DNA of 64,000 nt, taken from assembly GCA_905331475.1 (NCBI GenBank), contig CAJNYU010000755.1, positions 1 through 64,000 on the forward strand, read 5' to 3'. Positions 48,701 to 58,324 of this stretch are shown piece by piece. The notes beneath the pieces are model-generated. The model searched no databases and had not been told where the DNA came from. It saw nothing but the letters and a program-made list of their open reading frames with translations. The stretch is from Rotaria socialis (taxonomy: Eukaryota > Rotifera > Eurotatoria > Philodinida > Philodinidae). The stretch's first letter is position 1; each line of letters starts with the position of its first letter. A program made the position numbers and the translations under genes.

Positions 48701-49695
48701 CAGGCTAATGTCAATGAAAACATAGTGACGTTGTTGGACGATGCGTATAGCATCATCGCATCGACAATATTTTGGTCGAAGTCAAATGCAGTTGCATAAC
48801 CTTTACCAGATTGGATGCGATCAACTTTATCTTCTTCAGGCATCAAGCTGCGTCTTTTATTCCAATCGTAACCCCGCATGGTTTCCAACCAAAACCGACG
48901 TGCTTTGTTCATTTTTGAATCAGCACTTGGATCGTTTAACATTGCCTGTTCATACAATGTGAAATCAATATATTGAGGCATTGGCGACACTGATTGTTGA
49001 TGATAATCAGTTTTGCATACTCTTTCAAATGCTTTGATAAATGGTTTTAGTGAACTGTTGTCAAATGCAATATGATGAAACGTAATTGCAACAAGATCTC
49101 CTTTGTGTAAGAATTGATCTTGTTTGTCTTCACTTCGTTGTATTATATGACATCTTAAGACTCTTCCCTTTTCAAGATCAAAATATTTTCCAACAGATTC
49201 TCTCGTAAGAATGTGATCGATTTGCTCCGATGTGGCAATACCACGTGAATTTTCAAATGAATAGAGATTGTCAGAAAGGGGCTCTATGTATTGTTCGATT
49301 TGATTTCGTTCCAAGTTAAAACGAACAGCAGTGCGAAGTACTGTATTTTCCTCTATTATTCGAAGTAAACGTGAACGAATATATTCTATTGCTAATGAGC
49401 CGCGCTTCACGATTATGGGCAACACTATATTATAGACAGACAATTCAGAATTGCTAAAATGGAGTCGTTCATGTAGCCAGATACGTTGTTGAGGCAAAGA
49501 CGCAATATACTGAGTTTTTCCCGACGATTGAATAGTTAGTTCCTTGCGTGATGGCACCACTGAACCTACCGTAGATGTAGGCCGTTTCGATGCTCGCTTA
49601 TTCATAACCAAATTCATGATTAAAACTTGAATATGAAACAGCGATAAAAGTAATTTTACGAAAAATTTCTCTCTTGAATATCTAAAATCATACAA
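25749..49695 (-). CDS. Giant multimodular nonribosomal peptide synthetase
   Basis: I join 20 exons: 49695-47208, 47147-46053, 44660-43179, 42690-42127, 42074-40987, 40928-40629, 40573-40243, 40176-39175, 39112-37652, 37155-36595, 36529-35439, 35387-35088, 35027-34697, 34637-32005, 31943-31644, 31583-31253, 31190-28465, 28402-28213, 27706-27477, 26372-25749. They sum to 19128 nt, 6375 residues plus stop, with every junction in frame at GT-AG. Four modules load and couple amino (or related) acids through adenylation, carrier and condensation domains, then a membrane/beta-helix domain and a methyltransferase follow. No thioesterase is seen. The start is uncertain: ATG at 49695, 49617 or 49605 (the last two drop a hydrophobic lead of doubtful reality). 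Bacterial-type domain logic with many introns suggests ancient transfer and domestication. Division into two or more genes cannot be excluded at the longer introns (46052-44661, 28212-27707, 27476-26373). Confidence 0.85.
26373..27476 (-). other. 1.1-kb intron inside the methyltransferase region
   Basis: Placed from frame and domain continuity, because motif I follows directly after the acceptor. The inside is AT-rich with short decayed frames on the plus strand (about 26694-26808, 27165-27230) that faintly resemble helix-turn-helix transposase fragments; too weak to name. Confidence 0.55.
28213..30360 (-). other. NRPS terminal domain: six membrane spans plus left-handed beta-helix repeats
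   Basis: After T4 come three pairs of strongly hydrophobic segments (around TIVLICQWLWPIIIL, AIALFLLICIHSILLIIF and CILLWIYLTVGLIGG). Between and after them lie hexapeptide-repeat stretches of acyltransferase type (GARIGLGTHIYTTII, IKIGSGCSIGTRSI, GAHIGKNVILPD, ANVTIGDGSVLMSG). This arrangement matches the NRPS terminal domain model TIGR02353 and the C-terminal half of bacterial epsilon-poly-L-lysine synthetase, where a membrane-bound tandem domain joins monomers without a thioesterase. Exon 28402-28213 completes the last beta-helix. It should anchor the assembly line in a membrane. Whether it polymerises, releases or exports the product here is inference. Confidence 0.8.
30360..33660 (-). 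other. NRPS module 4: single C6, then A4-T4
   Basis: C6 resembles C2 and C4 in its long conserved blocks (TPFQLGLA, LIGMFVATLPYRI), but its motif is HHAAFDR. It leads straight into A4, so the second C of modules 2 and 3 is missing. A4 has VVFTSGSTGTPKA, FDMHIQD, NLYGPAE, YRTGDLIRY, GQRIELSEIE and NGKLDR. T4 is GQLGGTSLNAM, a slightly different carrier that still has the serine. The pocket starts of A3 and A4 (FDIHMQD, FDMHIQD) are alike, so they may accept related substrates; I cannot name them. Coordinates are approximate because domain ends fall inside exons. Confidence 0.87.
34150..39112 (-). other. NRPS module 3: tandem C4-C5, then A3-T3
   Basis: C4 (39112-37652) carries an intact HHSIFDG; C5 (37155 to about 35700) has HHASFDF, with Phe for Gly. 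A3: VIFTSGSTGTPKA, FDIHMQD pocket start, DLYGPAE, YRTGDLVRI, GQRIELSEIE, and NGKLHR, where the usual Asp of NGKxDR is His. T3: FFSIGGHSLLF. The right boundary of this entry is approximate, since module 4's C6 begins in the same exon (34637-32005). The two-C layout and exon sizes (1461, 561, 1091, 300, 331) parallel module 2 (1482, 564, 1088, 300, 331), indicating that one module was copied from the other with its introns. Confidence 0.87.
39175..44660 (-). other. NRPS module 2: tandem C2-C3, then A2-T2
   Basis: C2 (44660-43179) has an intact HHIAFDG active-site motif and the AQQRIFL and YIDYS landmarks. It is followed, after a 488-bp intron, directly by a second condensation-type domain C3, whose motif is HRAVFDL: second His and Gly both changed. 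A2 follows with VIFTSGSTGVPKA, FDNHLLS at the substrate-pocket start, NQYGPAE, YRTGDLARI, GQRIELGEIE and NGKVDR; T2 is FSIGGHSLLL with its serine. C2 sits where epimerisation domains usually sit (after a carrier, before the next C), but its motifs read as C-type. Intron positions mirror module 3 exactly. Confidence 0.88.
45251..45919 (+). mobile_element. pogo/Tigger-type transposon remnant in NRPS intron 2
   Basis: Inverted ends CAGTATAACCTCTA (left) and TAGAGGTTATACTG (right) are perfect over 14 bp and flanked by TA on both sides (45249-45250 and 45920-45921), the Tc1/mariner/pogo signature. Subterminal sequence also pairs (GAACACC near the left, GTGTTCAGAT near the right). At 669 bp only the N-terminal part of a transposase is left. 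It sits in the 1392-bp intron between modules 1 and 2, in antisense to the NRPS, and largely accounts for that intron's size. Confidence 0.88.
45607..45801 (+). pseudogene. Truncated CENP-B/pogo N-terminal helix-turn-helix protein
   Basis: A 64-codon frame beginning MTTRRELSLEEKINLIKE and continuing with a predicted helix-turn-helix (GISHRELCDKFHISIGAVSNI, given here as GISHRELCDKF and HISIGAVSNI), the CENP-B/Psq-type DNA-binding domain of pogo transposases. The DDE catalytic region is missing; the frame stops after HHKWMI. It could bind the element's own ends but cannot catalyse transposition. Confidence 0.75.
46053..49695 (-). other. NRPS module 1: C1-A1-T1
   Basis: Residues about 60-510 are a condensation domain (LPQQRIWL start motif; active-site region HHIAFDN, with Asn where Gly is usual; MIGMFVN). 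Residues about 540-1080 are an adenylation domain: A3 IIFTSGTTGTPKA, Asp at the amine-binding position (WDVHIHE), NFGGATEGT instead of the usual YGPTE, YKTGDLARF, GQRVELGEIE and SNGKLDR with its catalytic lysine. The carrier domain, FFSMGGNSL, has the phosphopantetheine serine. The synthetase begins with a C domain and no loading carrier, as in synthetases that start with an acylated residue. Its A domain has one intron (47207-47148), at the SVG|GE position also used by the other modules, but lacks their two earlier introns, so it is the most divergent module. Confidence 0.88.
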
Positions 49696-52600
49696 CAGTC
49701 AACGTAATATCTATTTCTGCAAGAAAAACTGCATTGTTTCAGATTCCGTTTTGTCCCTCTTTCAGTTGATCTATTGACAACTTACAAGTGCTTCTCTATC
49801 AACAGTGCTTTAAAAGTTAGATCTTGATGAAACTAGGAAAAATTCACAAAATACAGCTGCATATCATCTATTAGTATAGAAAATGGAGAATATTTTGGTC
49901 ATTCTTAGACTGACAGATAGTCAATATGGGAAAACTGCAACTATATAAGTGTCGCCGGAAATTTCACTCGCATATAGGTTACTCTATTTTACAATTGCCA
50001 TAAGAATTTCAGGGCTAGCTAAATTTGTTTTTTCGGCATGCGTAGAAGCTAACTTAACTATCAAATTTCGTTCCGCCGATTGATCACTTCTATCAATTTA
50101 ATAGTGCGTAAAATACGCATTCATTTGAGTTGAAACTTTAATAAAAATCGAACAGATAGGTGTTTTAAAAAGTAAGTTATTACTTCGGATTCGGAAATAA
50201 AACTTACGTCAAGATTACACCATTAAATTTTGCCTGTACTTTAGAGCCATATCGAAGAAAATGGACGAAATGACGAATGAAAAAATTAAATACTCACAAC
50301 TACCACGATCACCGTGTCATAAGAAATATTAAAAAACCCTTCGCAATTTAGATCATCGCAAATAATCCTACAACACTATATTTGTTGGAAATTGATTAGT
50401 ATACATTCGAAGATAGAAAACGATAGTAATAAGGAATGACAAAGATGAGAGTGTTGTAGTTTCATTTGCGATGAAGTGGGTGTCCTGCCCAATGGCCATG
50501 ATATAAATTTAGTTAGGATATAGTTATCTTCTAATTCTGCTTTGTGTTTCGTTATGGTGTCATCCATTGCATTCTTTGATTCTTTTTTTCTCTCTCTCTT
50601 GTCTCTCTCCGTGTACTAAATGTATCCCTATGCAATAAAAGAAACGTTACCGGTATGTGATGAGATATGAGAGGGGGAGAACGTATGAAAAGAGAATATA
50701 AAAAGGGATATACGTTTTTATATGTGAGTGCTTTTTTTTCTTTTTCTTTTTTGTTTGATTCTTGTCGATTCAAATTGAAATAAAGTTTGAAAATGGAGTT
50801 AAAAGGAATTAAAATAAGAGCAATAACAGTGGGAATAAAATAAGTTGTCTTCGATCTCAAAAAGTCTACTCATGTGAAGATTTTCCTAAAGCAAAAATCG
50901 TCTAGAAACTCCTTCAAGCTGTTTCTACTAGAAATAAATCTTCCTATCCAGAGAATTGATCTGTTTGAACTATCCTAGCAACTACAAGTGACCTGAGACT
51001 ACATCCATGTTTCAAAAACTAAATTACTTCGAAATACTTTGACATAATTTTCTACTTACAACAAGCTAGTGTTCCCTTAGGTTTTCTGTTCCTTCATATT
51101 ATATAATTGTACCTTTTACATAAAAGCACATGTTTATATACAAAACTAGGAGACGTAAGAAAAGGCAAATGAATAATAGGAGGAGTGAAGGCCCAAAGAG
51201 AATTAGATGATTCGCGATAAATAATCAGAGTACACAGAACGGAAAAGCATACGATGAAATTAGACGACAAGTGAAGGCTAGACGTCATGTATGAATAATC
51301 AATTCAACAAAAGAATGAGAGTAAATAAACACATCTAATAAAATCGAATGGAAGTTTCATAAACAAAGTGACATTGGTTTGACAGCAATGGGTCCTTAGT
51401 GGCTATAACAGGTCTGTATACGAAAAACTGGTTTGAGATCTTTCAAAAGTATACTTTAAAAAAAACTAAACCTTCCTGTTCACCTGCATCATTATTAAGG
51501 ATGAAAATAACTTGGCTCTATTTCTTTGAATCAGCGTTTTCAATTGTCAGTCAGCTCAATTTTCTTTACATTTATTATCTTATCAAGATATAAGGAGTTA
51601 TCTGAAAACTTCGAAATGTTCTAGAATTGAATGAGACCCTCAAATGTACAAGAAAGACTTCTACTTCGTTTCACTTAGAAAACAACTAAAATAAGATTGC
51701 TCTCATATAATAATCTATTGTATTGATATTACACTGGAAGATAGTTATTATAAAATATGCTTTGTTGAGTTGCTATACTTGTAAATCGTTGTTCAACCAA
51801 AGATAGCATCTTAAAAGTTATGAAATATTCAAGTAAGAAATAATCAAATCTGTGAATATTTCAGAATTAGTAGTATAGAAACATTAAATTTGTTTTTTTT
51901 TCTATTTAGTTCAGTAGAAAATATTAATTTTCACTAGAGCGAATTGATTGTATCGAAATTTTGAGCAGACAAAAACAACACGCACAAAAATTCATCTTTA
52001 CGAGGATACTTCGAAACAGCTGTCATGAATGTAGCACTTAAAAAGTCGTAAAATTTCAAAATGAAATATAGATAATAGATCTCGAAAAAATGATTATAAG
52101 AAAGTACTATTTTATAGATCGAATATAAAGATTTATCAGACATTTTGAGTTCTGTGCTTCACTATATGAAACACAGAAGACTGTTATAACCTGATTTATT
52201 TTCGGTATGGTATCCATTTAAGGTATAGGACACATACTGTCAGAAAAATAACTCTAGTGTGAATGGAAACAATTTAAAGATTTTGGTTGTACAATTCCAG
52301 TGCATAAACATCTATATTACCAAACTTACCAGTTTGAAACAATGTTGATTAGTAATATGCTGTATACAAAGACAAATCCTTACATATTTTATACTTCTTT
52401 TTCGTGCATACTATTGCTCTAACTCATGCGACAAATGCAATCAACCAAGACAAGTTAATATTACGTTTTCCTTCTTCGAGCAGATGTACAATAATAACGC
52501 ATCAGAAGCGTGCAATAAATGAGAAATATGAAATTGTATTAAAGGATTACAGGATTTAGTGTCGTTCCTTTTACTGCCGTAGTAAACTCTTGTTTACAAA

Positions 52601-52850
52601 TTTATTTGCTTTTCTCTGAAACTCTACGTTTGTTGATTTTTTAAGACTGTTATACGAATAAGTTAGATAAAACATGATGATCACAATGAGATTTTTTTTG
52701 CTTCTATCTCAAAGGTTCGATTTTCACGCCAAACTTTAGTAATTCTAATGGAATCTATTTCTATCGTTCGTAATGAAATCGAATAGTGAAATTTGTTTTC
52801 TTTTATTATAAATAAGAGAATAATCGACACCGTTTTAATCATTTTATTGA
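49696..52850. other. Upstream region of the NRPS, no gene recognised
   Basis: The NRPS promoter should lie just above 49695, but no clear core element could be assigned. The rest is AT-rich. Open frames at 50376-50860, 51094-51288 and 51934-52143 look random. Confidence 0.4.
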
Positions 52851-52856
52851 AAAAGT

Positions 52857-52897
52857 GAGACGTTTCGTTATGAACTCATAACATCATCAGTCAGAAA
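52857..52897 (-). ncRNA. Hammerhead ribozyme-like motif of a Penelope-like element
   Basis: On the minus strand the two conserved hammerhead core words appear in the right order and spacing: CTGATGA, then a 7-bp hairpin stem (GTTATGA/TCATAAC), then CGAAAC, followed by GTC. Penelope-like elements are known to carry such minimal hammerheads in their terminal repeats. The motif lies downstream of the matching coding fragment on the same strand, where it would be expected. Stem III is very short and was not confirmed as a closed structure. Confidence 0.65.
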
Positions 52898-53055
52898 ATG
52901 AAATGAAAGGACATGAGAACAAGATAAGAATAAATATATGAGCAATACAAAGAGAGAAAAGGAACAAAGACACATATGATAAGGAAACGTTTTCTTATCA
53001 TAAATTAATTAATTTTTATCGCCCCCAAAATAATGTGTCTTGTTATTGTTATCGA

Positions 53056-53796
53056 TCAGAACACATTTAAAACGAAGCTCTTTTGTGAGTACACTTGTTT
53101 GTCCTTCTTTTTACTATACCAATACATGAGTAAGCTTTCTTTTATATTCCTTTTTAAATCATTAGATTCAATGGTTAAAATATCAGTATTCCAATTGTTA
53201 CGATGTTTGTTATTAAGACAATGTTCAGCTATTTTGGAATAACCGTTGCCGTTAAAGGCATTTTTATGCTCTTCTTGACGAACTTCAGCACCTCTTGCTG
53301 TCTGACTTATATAATATCCTTTATAATCATAACATGAATAACCATACACTATTCTTTTGTTATCATTAGTTCCACGGAATGTTTTACTGAATAATGAGGA
53401 AATTCGATTGCCAGCTTTAAATCCAAAAATGACATTAACTGTAGGATTTTGGATGATTTTTCTAATCTTATTGGCTAATGCTAAGGAACATTCACCATAA
53501 TAAGGAACTGAAATGAATATTTTTTGTGTATTCTGAATTGTTTTTTTCTTTGTAATACTTAATTCAATACTATGTATAGTTTTCTTAATGACATTAATAG
53601 GATAACCATTCGTGATGAAAATGCTCTTATAATATTCTAATTCTTGTTTGAAGAGATAATCAGATGAACATATTCTTTTCGCACGAGTACATAGACACTT
53701 AATTAAATTAATTTTATAATTACGAGGTTGATTACTAGTCCATCTAAGATATAGACCTGTATCTGTAGGTTTTCTGTAAACGTATACCCACTTCAT
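53056..53796 (-). pseudogene. Penelope-like retroelement fragment: RT end plus GIY-YIG endonuclease
   Basis: A 246-codon frame begins at the C-terminal edge of the reverse transcriptase (VYRKPTDTGLYLRWTSNQP), has a linker, and ends in a GIY-YIG-type nuclease (VYGYSCYDYKGYYISQTARG, then VRQEEHK). The combination is specific to Penelope-like elements, where the nuclease nicks target DNA for reverse transcription. The RT catalytic motifs are absent upstream: homology stops near 53800, so this is a 5'-truncated copy, a common outcome of target-primed insertion. The nuclease has YIS rather than YIG, a change at a conserved glycine. Sequence at 53800-54000 (GACCGGTCGTCC etc.) is unrelated and GC-richer. 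Confidence 0.82.
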
Positions 53797-54065
53797 ATAT
53801 GGAATTGGTACTGTTACGAATTTTGGACAGGTCGGTAACTGCTAGACTGACCGGTCGTCCGTCCATAGACTTGCTAATTAATGGTAGCACGATATGACCG
53901 GTACACCAGCCGATCCTATTCGGGCTGATCTTTTCGGATCGGTAATTGGTCGATAAAAACCCCCAGACTGGTTTCATCTATGGCTCATTCCATCTAACGC
54001 GTGACCACATGAAGAAAGAGGATTGCATACGAAATTGTGGATGTTCTCGTTTGTATTAGCCACTG

Positions 54066-54524
54066 CACTAAAAAAAAGTGCCATATAAAGTCATTATAGA
54101 CTTTAGTGCGATATAGTACCTTTCTTTCTGGTGCATAGAAATAATTGGTTAAGAGTAGATATAAATCTTAAGGAATATTTATAAATAGATGAAGAGAGTT
54201 TTGCGAATATAGGAAGCAATTGCTTTAAAAAGTTATTTCTAAGGTTAAATAGTGAGAAAGATATAGATGAGACAGCAGGTTAAGGTTTGGATGATCGGGC
54301 ATATTTTTAAGTATATTTTAATAGATGTTCAAGCTGAGATGCATAAACGACATCATAATATATTGGATTTAGTCAGAAAGTCGTAGGGTAAATCCTATTT
54401 TCAAGGAATCAAAAGAAGGATCTTTCCGAAACCTTATTCGTACGAATCTCAAAATGGTTTCGACTTCGTTTCAGAAATTGAAACCTTTAAATGTTTCGTT
54501 TTGTACCGTTTTTGTTTTCAGTGT
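54066..54524. mobile_element. MITE with CACTAAAA ends
   Basis: The left end reads CACTAAAAAAAAGTGCC; the right end GGTTTCGTTTTG..TACCGTTTTTGTTTTCAGTG is loosely complementary. The right half has short inverted words around GAAACC (54430-54500). It resembles the elements at 4345-4528 and 18128-20095 in its tips. Both flanks show TG rather than TA, so the exact end is uncertain. Confidence 0.45.
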
Positions 54525-55010
54525 GATACCAGCATAAATGTACAATAAATTGTATAATTTTTAAGCTTATTAATGCATTCATATTGTGAGAACGAAAGAC
54601 TTCGTTTGTCATTGATTGGCCTATCGATGTGATGTAGTGACATGAATTATGCAGAATTAAAAAAGAATGTTATATGAAGATGACATCAGTTGTAGACTAC
54701 GTAATAGAAATCAACAATTTCTTTCTTGGCTACCTCTATAACAAAAACGTAACAAATATTAATGAAAACCCGAAAATTGCACGATTTCAGGCAGTTTTAT
54801 TGGGGGACAGGAGCATGGAATTTGACTTTGTCATTGCCGCCTTTTCTGCTTTTATCTGCTGTTTGAACAATAATCTTCAGTTATTTTTTATGTAACTCAA
54901 AATTTTCGATATTTATAGCTTTATTTTGAATATATTAATATCTACTACAGTTCCTCTATTAATCTATTGCAAAAGTGAACTTGGCTAATTTATTTATTTT
55001 TTTAAATATC
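54525..55010. other. Gene-free spacer
   Basis: AT-rich. The 73-codon frame at 54674-54895 has no recognisable feature. The 3' end of the riboflavin transporter transcript should fall here. Confidence 0.4.
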
Positions 55011-57236
55011 TTATGTCAGGCAGTATATAACACATGGCTCGCGATCGGTGAAAACATTAAAAACATTAACTAAAAAATACATCGGAATTGCACCTAATAG
55101 TAAACCAAGTTGAATACTTGCGCCAAAATAAAACATTCCCTGATCGTCTTTCCATTCTAATTTAATTCGATGACCAATAGTGATTCGCAGAAAAGCAATA
55201 ATCAGTGTTGCTAGAAACCAAGAAATAGCAATTATTATAGCTCCATGTGTCGTATCACTCCACCAAGGACATGGGCTTTGTGTTGCAATTATTATGATAA
55301 AAATACAAAGCATTAGTCCAATCGCTGATCCTATGACTGTTGCACGTAGTGTTATGGTTTCCCAACGCAAATTAATCAATAATGCAACTGAGTATGCTGC
55401 TGGAGTAAAAAGACTCGAATAGTAAAAGGCTTTTTGACCATATGGTAATAAAGCGTATGTGCTCAGCGACGGCAAGCATCCAAATAACATCGTTGAATTA
55501 ATAATGTTGATCAATAATAGAAAAATGAATACTCTACGAGTCATTTGTGGGCGAGATTTCGATTCAGGCGATTCAATTACAGAAGTCATTAAGGAATTCT
55601 CGTTAGGATCGGTGCCAGTTGTAAGTTCTTCTGCTTGATAAATTACCTGAAATGTGCAAACGTTTTAATTGAATTCTAAAATTTATTTTAAGACATTTAT
55701 AGCATTGAAAACAAATAAAAGACTATAAACTCTAAATACTATTTTGCTTCGTGTTCGCCTTATCCAGTGTCAAAGCTGTGTCACCCATGTTATTTTGTTT
55801 GTTTTACAGTTATTTTCTGTTTTGCACATCAAATTTAATCATATATTCAGACTTCGTAAAAATTATAACAAGAACTATCTCTCGCTTTATAACAAGTGAT
55901 ATAATGTAGATGAAGTAAGAAAAGATGTAGCATGACCTTAATCTAATGAATTAATTGAATTAGATAGGATTTACTAACATTATAATATAATTTTCTTATG
56001 AGAATTAACAGTCGTGTATTTCAGATTTGGTCAGAGTTAGAGATATGAACATGTGTCGTGTACTATCTACTCAAATAATTATGTTTAACAAAGAAAAACT
56101 TTGTCAAATTCAAAATTTCAGTAGTCTCGTTTAGCATAGTTTATCATCTTAGATATCAATACATCGAAATAAAATTATAAATCATTTCAGAATGTTTCTT
56201 TTCAACTTAAATGTTTTCGTATGATCGCTAATTAAATACATGAATAATTTATATTGCATCTATACATTTATTTAAAAGGGAGTGTGGAATGACAATATAA
56301 AAACTAATTTTTAAAAATTTCGCATGTTTTTGTCAAAAAATAAACATGATTAAATCAATGTTTTAATCAATTCAACGTTGAAAGTTATTTTTCATAGTAT
56401 CACACTCGCATGTATTTGAATGTGACTTAAAATTTTTACGCTGTAAGTGGTTTCAATGGTGATAGAGTTTCTTACAAATCTGATATTATTCTCAATAGCT
56501 ACGCTCTGTTAAATTGGCTAGAACTTTTAAATGAACATCGAAATAAAATACTTACTGATTGAACAGCATCAGCCAATGCGATTATGTTTGTCCATCTGAG
56601 TAGGATGAAGGCGATTAGGGATGCCGCGATAACACATCCAAGAAGCAAGATATAAATTTTAACACTAAACCGTGGTTCACTATAGATAGGTTCCAGAGAA
56701 GTACCGTTGGTAGTTAAAACACAGGTTGCCTCACCACCTACACCTTGAGCGAGTAATAGAAACGTAGGAATAATTCCCGTGAGTCCTTCGCCGAGAAAAA
56801 CAGCTGTCAAATAGTGGTCTCGGAATCGCTTCATATAATCGAAGAAGACCAAAGAAGATGAACAGTCGAGCATTGATAGAGTAAAAAAGCAACAAAAAAA
56901 CCATACACTCCGTTCACTTCCAAATAAGAAGATCGTTCGTTGCCAAGTAAAAGCTAGTACACAACATGATAGCAAGCCAACAACGATAATCAGGTAAATA
57001 TAGGGAATCTCTGAGAACCGGCTTCCTTGGCGCCAGCGGAGCAATACGATAATAGCAGGTGCAATATTTGCCATGCTGAGGCATAAAGATGCCGCAGATG
57101 GTAATGCCCATCCTTCTGGTGCTTGAACAACAATAAGAGGTATCTCACCTATTAAACCTTCCAAATCAATCCAGGCACTCAAATTCATGACCACAATCAA
57201 TATAAAGCATGTTGTTCGAGCCCATTGAGCAGGCAC
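55011..57236 (-). CDS. SLC52-type riboflavin transporter
   Basis: Two exons, 57236-56556 and 55646-55011, separated by a 909-bp GT-AG intron (TCA|GTAAGT ... TTCAG|GTA, phase 0), give about 438 residues, close to the 440-470 of the family. The first exon has the family's opening block (AWIDLEGLIGEIPLIV, then PEGWALPSAASL and ANIAPAIIVLL) and five or more membrane spans. The second has LFGCLPSLSTYALLPYGQ and five to six more spans, together fitting the usual 11-helix plan. It should import riboflavin (vitamin B2) across the plasma membrane. The codon at 57236 is GTG and the first in-frame ATG, at about 57188, would cut into helix 1. A short upstream exon ending at the AATAG acceptor near 57242 is therefore likely. 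Ordinary animal gene; no link to the NRPS is evident. Confidence 0.85.
55647..56555 (-). other. 909-bp intron of the riboflavin transporter gene
   Basis: Bounded by consensus GTAAGT and TTTCAG. It splits the protein in the large cytoplasmic loop between the two halves of the transporter. No element recognised inside. Confidence 0.75.
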
Positions 57237-57812
57237 ATGTCTATTATAAACATTATAATATTGATTTTAATAAATTATCCATCATTAAAATGCTATTATG
57301 AGCATTCGAATTAAAATTTATATACAGTGTATCTCAATAGTCATTTCTGTAAAATCATTCTACATTATCGCTGCAATATATGACTGAGTTCGAAGCCTAG
57401 TTTTTTTAGATGAATACACCGTCACGTTGCTGTTAGGTAACTTGTGTACTTCACATGAAACTGTAGTTATTCGTTTCATGTTGTTCATTTGTATTTTTCC
57501 CGAGATGCAGGCTAGTTTATGAAGACCTACGACCCGAGAAGATATCCAATGTCTTATTGATAGTTGACTATGGAAAATAAACGGAATTTTATATGGAAGA
57601 AGTCCTAACACTGCATCTTTCTATTTGAATACTATGAAGATTCTAGCACGAGCTTATACGATTTTTAACAATAGCACTCAACGCAATTATACGTAAATCC
57701 TAAAGCCAGGCTCAGTTTTAATCATGCGGAAACAAAAAATAGAAAGTTCAATTATATTTTAAAAGCAGTAACCTGTAAGCTCAATTCTTTCGAAAATATT
57801 GTTCCATTTTAG

Positions 57813-58324
57813 GCATATACTAGAAGGGAGGGTGTTATTGTTTCATTAGTAAAAATACAAGGTACAAAAGAAAATACAGTTAAATATGCTTTAAAGTCAA
57901 TTAACGCACTATTTCTTGATAAACAAGATTTACAGAATGTCGATGTTAAGAAAATTGATGAAGACGCAAGAATTAAAGCAATATATGGTACGTAATAAAT
58001 TACAACATTTTTTTAAATGTATCTATTTTCATGCTATGTTTTTTTTGCGTGTGCCATTAAACAAAAGTTTAGCTTTTCAGAAGTCGAAATGTCGATTATT
58101 TGGCCACCTGTTCATGATTCTATTCTCAGCAAGCGACGAAATCAAGGGAAAACGTTGAAGTCAAAAGCAACACTCAGTAAGCTAAGATTAAAAAAGATGT
58201 ATTTCACAAATCATTGATTGACTATTACTTTGTTCTTTCCCCAGATGAATTCATTGCAACCACTTCTACATCCCAAGCTACCAATTACAACAATAATAAA
58301 CAGCAAGGTGAAGCTAATGAATAA
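57813..58324 (+). CDS. Three exons of a possible BEN-domain protein (5' end missing)
   Basis: Exons 57813-57987, 58081-58176 and 58245-58324 join in frame (351 nt, 117 codons including stop), with acceptors CATTTTAG, CTTTTCAG and TTCCCCAG and donors GTACGT and GTAAGC. The peptide includes GTKENTVKYALKSINALF, then a spacer, DEDARIKAIY, EVEMSIIWPPVHDSILSKRR and a Gln/Asn/Thr-rich tail. Spacing and residues resemble BEN domains, a DNA- or chromatin-binding fold of about 90 residues, but the match is by eye. An alternative reading keeps the ACAIKQKFSF stretch by avoiding the first intron. Upstream exons were not found between 57260 and 57812. The gene would be divergent from the riboflavin transporter. 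Pseudogene status cannot be ruled out. Confidence 0.42.

Noticed and set aside
50376..50860. Possible gene upstream of the NRPS
   Set aside because: The frames have low-complexity, Lys/Leu/Ser-rich translation with no domain and no splice-supported extension.
53744..53977. 77-codon minus-strand frame beside the Penelope fragment
   Set aside because: It overlaps the retroelement in another frame and runs into the GC-rich block; no recognisable domain.
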